From: Paenibacillus tundrae
GTDB taxonomy: Bacteria; Bacillota; Bacilli; Paenibacillales; Paenibacillaceae
Assembly (NCBI RefSeq): GCF_036884255.1
Contig: NZ_CP145605.1
Coordinates: forward strand, 2,666,001-2,730,000
Length of the DNA stretch: 64,000 bases
Direction of reading: 5' to 3'
The position numbers and the translations under genes were made by a program. Shown piece by piece: positions 60,423 through 64,000 of the stretch. Each line of letters begins with the position of its first letter. The stretch's first letter is position 1. Under the pieces are notes generated by a model. The model was not told where the DNA came from. It did no database searches and worked only from the letters and a program-made list of their open reading frames with translations.

Positions 60423-62111
60423 GTGGCTGACATCGTCTGGTGGAAAGAGAGTGTAGTGTATCAGATCTATCCGATCAGCTTCATGGACTCGGACGGAGAC
60501 GGTCATGGTGATCTGCGAGGAATCTATGATAAGCTCGATTATCTTACGGATCTTGGAATCGATGTAATCTGGATCTGTCCGATTTATGAATCACCGGGTC
60601 ATGATAATGGCTATGACATTAGCGATTATTACGCGATTATGCGTAAATATGGCACGATGGAAGACTTTGATCGATTGCTGGAAGAGGCACATAAGCGTGG
60701 TCTTAAAATCATGATGGATCTCGTGCTGAATCATACTTCGGATGAACATCCGTGGTTTGCAGAATCACGTTCAATGAAAGACAATCCGAAACGGGACTAT
60801 TATATCTGGCGATCGGGTAAACATGGTCAGCTTCCGAACAACTGGGAATCTTATTTTGGGGGTTCAGTGTGGAAGCTTGATCCGGAGACGAATGAGTATT
60901 ATTTACATTTGTATTCTGAACATCAGCCTGATCTCAACTGGGATAATCCACAGATGGCGGAAGAGATGTATGAAATGGTTCATTGGTGGTTGGAAAAAGG
61001 GGTCGATGGCTTCCGTTTCGATGCAGTTGCTCATATTGCGAAGGCAGAGGGTCTGCCCAGTGCGCATAATCCTGATAATCTACCTGTTGTGCCTGCATAT
61101 CAGCTATTCTCGAACCTGCAACAGGTTCATTCCATCTTAAACAAGCTGAACGATATGATTCTGAAACCATATGGACCGATGACAGTAGGCGAAACATCAG
61201 GCCTTGGCCCTGAGCAGGCTCTTGCTTATGTGGGAACGGATCGTAATGAGCTTAATATGGTGTTTCAATTTGAACACATGTTTGTAGACGCTCAATCCTC
61301 AGGAATCGGGAAGTGGAATTACCGAGCGTGGAAGTTACCTGAGCTAAAAGAAATTATGAGTCAATGGCAGACCGTCCTGCATGGACGCGGGTGGAATGCG
61401 AACTACATGGGAAACCATGATCAGCCTCGGCCGGTATCCCGTTTTGGGGATGATGGTAAATATAGAGTGCGCTCAGCCCAGATGCTCGCGACCTGGATGA
61501 TGACCCTTGAAGGTACACCATACATTTATCAGGGCGAAGAGATCGGCATGACCAATATTGCTTTTCCGGACATCGAACAATATCGAGATATTGAAACGAT
61601 GAACTATTACAGACATCATATCGGTCAGGGGAGATCGAAACAGGATGTCATGGAGGCTATCTGGCTGAAAAGTCGGGACAATGCGCGAACTCCCATGCAA
61701 TGGGATGACAGTGAGCATGCTGGATTCACAAAGGGTGAACCTTGGATTCAGGTGAATGATAACTTTACAGAGATCAATGTCGCTGCTGCTGAAAGTGATC
61801 CACAGTCCATTTTGCATTATTATCGGAAGTTGATTTCACTGCGCAAAAAAAACAAGGTGTTGATCTATGGGGCGTATGAATTACTTCTTGCCGATGACCC
61901 TGATATCTATGCATATACACGGACACTAGATGACGAGAAAGTGCTAGTGATCCTTAACTTTAGTTCAAATGAACCTGAAATGCATTGGCCCGAGGGATGG
62001 GCAGCAGAACAGGCCAAACTTATGATCTGTAATGTGAACAAACGTTACTCGACAGATGAAGGCACCATTCTATTACAGCCTTATGAGGCGAGAGTTTATC
62101 GGATGCTCTAA
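60423..62111 (+). CDS. GH13 alpha-glucosidase / oligo-1,6-glucosidase type
   Basis: A 562-residue GH13 enzyme with VVYQIYPISFMDSDGDGHGDLRGI, DLVLNHTS, GFRFDAV (nucleophile Asp200), TVGETSG (acid/base Glu257) and NYMGNHDQPR (Asp333), the alpha-glucosidase/oligo-1,6-glucosidase group of GH13 (subfamilies 29/31-like). It cleaves terminal glucose from maltose- or isomaltose-type sugars in the cytosol; trehalose-6-phosphate hydrolysis is less likely, since the adjacent treA start is a better match. GTG start, with only a weak ribosome-binding site. Single gene. Confidence 0.88.
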   Translation: MADIVWWKESVVYQIYPISFMDSDGDGHGDLRGIYDKLDYLTDLGIDVIWICPIYESPGHDNGYDISDYYAIMRKYGTMEDFDRLLEEAHKRGLKIMMDLVLNHTSDEHPWFAESRSMKDNPKRDYYIWRSGKHGQLPNNWESYFGGSVWKLDPETNEYYLHLYSEHQPDLNWDNPQMAEEMYEMVHWWLEKGVDGFRFDAVAHIAKAEGLPSAHNPDNLPVVPAYQLFSNLQQVHSILNKLNDMILKPYGPMTVGETSGLGPEQALAYVGTDRNELNMVFQFEHMFVDAQSSGIGKWNYRAWKLPELKEIMSQWQTVLHGRGWNANYMGNHDQPRPVSRFGDDGKYRVRSAQMLATWMMTLEGTPYIYQGEEIGMTNIAFPDIEQYRDIETMNYYRHHIGQGRSKQDVMEAIWLKSRDNARTPMQWDDSEHAGFTKGEPWIQVNDNFTEINVAAAESDPQSILHYYRKLISLRKKNKVLIYGAYELLLADDPDIYAYTRTLDDEKVLVILNFSSNEPEMHWPEGWAAEQAKLMICNVNKRYSTDEGTILLQPYEARVYRML

Positions 62112-62233
62112 ATTGTTCTAATTTTGATTTGTATGCAGGCTATGGACTATACTTATAAACGTAAGTTGCGAAATCATGGATGTGAAGTAAACTACATTAA
62201 GGTTGTATATTAACTTGTCAGGAGGCTGCCGAG

Positions 62234-62926
62234 ATGCTGCAGATTACTTATCATGGACATTCCAGTGTCCAACTGGGCACAGAAGAAAAATCGCTGATCA
62301 TTGATCCTTTTCTACGTGGCAATGAACTGGCTGTTACTAAACCCGAGAACATTAAGACAGACGCTGTGCTGTTGACTCATGCACATATGGATCATATTTT
62401 GGATGCTGAACCGATTGCGAAGGCGAATAACGCCAAAGTAGTTGCTATCGTGGAGTTGGCTACATACATGTCATGGAAAGGGCTTGATACGCTGGGTATG
62501 AACATGGGCGGAACTGTGGATCTTGATTTTGCGCAGGCGAAAATGATTCAAGCCTTCCATACATCAGGAATTGTGCTGGAAGAGGAACAACGCATTATGT
62601 ACGCAGGATTGCCTGCAGGATACATCATTAACATTGGTGGCAAAACGATATTGCATGCGGGTGATACAAGCTTATTCGGTGATATGAAAATGATTGGAGA
62701 TCGTCATAAGATTGATGTTGCCTTCCTGCCGATTGGTGGACATTTCACCATGGGGCCTGAAGATGCACTTCAAGCCGCAGAGTGGTTTAATGCCAAACTG
62801 ACCATCCCTGTACATTATGATACATTCCCAGTGATTCGTCAGGATGCCGAAGAGTTCGTACAGCAGCTAGCTTCCGTAGGATTGGAAGGTCGCGTGATGG
62901 CGCCAGGGGACTCCTTTAGTTTATAG
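62234..62926 (+). CDS. ytkL: UPF0173 metal-dependent hydrolase (YtkL-like)
   Basis: A 230-residue metallo-beta-lactamase fold hydrolase of UPF0173: LQITYHGHSSVQLGT, LLTHAHMDHILD, FHTSGIVL, LHAGDTSLFGDM, FLPIGGHFTMGPEDA and VPVHYDT-type end (IPVHYDTFPVI). Reaction unknown. ATG behind AGGAGG. Its stop codon TAG begins the sequence TATAGAGGTTGTT, the end motif of the repeat family, and a large terminator follows. Confidence 0.88.
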   Translation: MLQITYHGHSSVQLGTEEKSLIIDPFLRGNELAVTKPENIKTDAVLLTHAHMDHILDAEPIAKANNAKVVAIVELATYMSWKGLDTLGMNMGGTVDLDFAQAKMIQAFHTSGIVLEEEQRIMYAGLPAGYIINIGGKTILHAGDTSLFGDMKMIGDRHKIDVAFLPIGGHFTMGPEDALQAAEWFNAKLTIPVHYDTFPVIRQDAEEFVQQLASVGLEGRVMAPGDSFSL

Positions 62927-62963
62927 AGGTTGTTTTCAATCGCCCACTCTGGATCGAGCAATG

Positions 62964-63016
62964 AAGAAGGTGAGTAACACGTTAGGTTGGATGACGTGTT
63001 GCTCGCCTTCTTTTTG
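62964..63016 (+). terminator. Terminator after ytkL
   Basis: AAGAAGGTGAGTAACACGT pairs with ACGTGTTGCTCGCCTTCTT (19 bp with two wobbles), followed by a T-rich run. Beyond it, 63017-63290 is AT-rich with no gene. Confidence 0.85.
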
Positions 63017-63296
63017 TTTTGAAAATTAAATCGCAAGTTGGATGTAGGTTCATGATACCGAGCAATATGCATATCTTTAGGTTGAGGCGAGGTAGGGTAT
63101 TCATTTTGGATGCAAATCACCGATATCATGGCGTTTCCGAACGTTAGTTTCAAAATAAATGTTACATAGCAAACATTTATGGGGAATGTGTAGAAAGGGT
63201 ATGAATAGCGGTTTTTCACCAAGCTTCATCTGAGTCGCTCAGGTTAGCAAATCAAAGTCGTTAACACGAACTTATAAGAAAAATATAGTTTCAACT

Positions 63297-63306
63297 TGTA
63301 TATACA
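63297..63306. promoter_or_regulatory. TreR-like operator upstream of treA
   Basis: TGTATATACA is a perfect 10-bp palindrome within CTTGTATATACATG. It resembles the TTGTATATACAA site of trehalose repressors and lies about 78 bp upstream of the treA start. It may overlap a promoter with a TAATAT -10 element. Confidence 0.5.
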
Positions 63307-63383
63307 TGTTTACTTATGTAATATAGACATGAAGTTAACTGATGAGATAGACCAATACGTATTTAAATTTTGGAGGCGTTAAC

Positions 63384-64000
63384 ATGAGTTCAACCGACAC
63401 AACTTCCTCATCGTGGTGGAAAACGTCCACGGTGTATCAGGTATATCCCAAGAGCTTCAACGATACGACGGGAACAGGCACAGGGGATATTCGAGGCCTG
63501 ACGGAAAAACTAGACTATTTGCAGCATTTGGGTATTGATATCGTATGGCTGCAGCCGGTCTATGTTTCTCCTCAACATGACAATGGTTATGATGTGGCTG
63601 ATTATTACAAGATTAACCCTGACTATGGCACAATGGAGGACTTCGACGAACTGTTGAAGGGGCTCAAATCGCGAGATATGAAATTAATGATTGATATTGT
63701 GGTGAACCACTCGTCCACGGATCATGAGTGGTTCCAGCAGTCGAGGTCTTCCAAGGATAATCCGTACCGGGATTATTATATATGGAAAGATCCAGCTCCA
63801 GATGGCGGTGTGCCGAACAATTGGCAGTCTAAATTTGGTGGGCCGGCATGGCAATACGATGAGCATACAGGTCAATACTTCCTAACCTTGTTTGACAAAA
63901 CACAGGCTGATCTGAATTGGGAGAATGAGCAAGTACGTAAAGCTGTGCGCGATATGATTAAATTCTGGGCGGATAAAGGGGTAGACGGCTTCCGAATGGA
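63384..64000 (+). CDS. treA: Trehalose-6-phosphate hydrolase, partial (right edge)
   Basis: A GH13 enzyme cut by the right end of the window after about 205 residues. WWKTSTVYQVYPKSFNDT, PQHDNGYDVADYYKI, DIVVNHSS, DNPYRDYYIW and QADLNWENEQVRKAV follow the alpha,alpha-phosphotrehalase (TreA/TreC) pattern. It hydrolyses trehalose 6-phosphate to glucose and glucose 6-phosphate after PTS uptake. ATG behind GGAGG at 6-7 bp. A TreR-like site lies upstream. The catalytic Asp of GFRM(D) is at the edge. Confidence 0.85.
   Translation, partial: MSSTDTTSSSWWKTSTVYQVYPKSFNDTTGTGTGDIRGLTEKLDYLQHLGIDIVWLQPVYVSPQHDNGYDVADYYKINPDYGTMEDFDELLKGLKSRDMKLMIDIVVNHSSTDHEWFQQSRSSKDNPYRDYYIWKDPAPDGGVPNNWQSKFGGPAWQYDEHTGQYFLTLFDKTQADLNWENEQVRKAVRDMIKFWADKGVDGFRM

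Noticed and set aside
1-64000. CRISPR array, tRNA or rRNA genes, prophage
   Set aside because: No regularly spaced direct repeats, no tRNA-like cloverleaf with CCA-type ends and no phage structural or integrase gene was seen.

Overview
The window looks like chromosomal DNA of a Paenibacillus-type member of the Bacillota. The proteins have low-GC Firmicute character, ribosome-binding sites are strong AGGAGG types with frequent GTG and TTG starts, and spore-former and Firmicute genes are present: spore-coat transglutaminase Tgl, an LtaS-type polymerase, oligoendopeptidases, a glgC-glgD pair, and HPS/PHI with an HxlR regulator. No rRNA, tRNA, CRISPR array, phage module or transposase gene was seen. 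The region reads as ordinary accessory-rich chromosome.

Layout. 0-10 kb: a lipoprotein (cut by the window edge) and a secreted metzincin-like protease, a divergent SRAP protein, a ~190-bp structured block, an OYE-type flavin oxidoreductase, a DeoR regulator with OsmC-like and DUF2062 genes, an AEC carrier, a beta-propeller lactonase, then hxlA-hxlB and an HxlR regulator. 10-19 kb: oligoendopeptidase F, a DUF2500 membrane protein, and a tight rhaB-deoR-lutA-lutB-lutC operon joining rhamnulose phosphorylation to L-lactate oxidation. 19-22 kb: a CYP102 (P450 BM3-type) self-sufficient monooxygenase behind a 29-bp dyad operator. 22-25 kb: three unrecognised small proteins and a GH43-like propeller. 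25-31 kb: RidA, then a compact run of kinase-fold, large methyltransferase, histidine phosphatase, DEDDh exonuclease and CPBP protease genes. 31-43 kb: TetR/MFS pair, a reduced PPDK-like protein, HAD phosphatase, LtaS-type enzyme, luciferase-like oxidoreductase, a phosphatase whose reading frame seems to begin at ATT, a ferredoxin-like protein, PpaC, a second IF-3-like protein, and Tgl. 43-52 kb: a soluble hybrid histidine kinase, an orphan KhtT N-domain, an LppM-like lipoprotein, an M3 peptidase, a GNAT protein and an Fe-alcohol dehydrogenase behind a well-placed Fnr box. 52-64 kb: glgC-glgD-glgP (no glgA or glgB here), pentapeptide-repeat, AraC and VanZ genes, a GH13 glucosidase, a YtkL-like hydrolase and the start of a trehalose-6-phosphate hydrolase gene behind a TreR-like site.

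Several intergenic regions carry members of a family of non-coding repeats with nested inverted repeats and a TATAGAGGTTGTT-type end. They lie next to, or supply, stop codons and gene starts. The clearest metabolic themes are carbohydrate storage and breakdown (glg genes, GH13, treA), C3 and deoxysugar use (rhaB, lutABC), formaldehyde fixation (hxlAB) and fatty-acid oxidation (CYP102). All functions are assigned from recognised motifs by eye; no database search was run.
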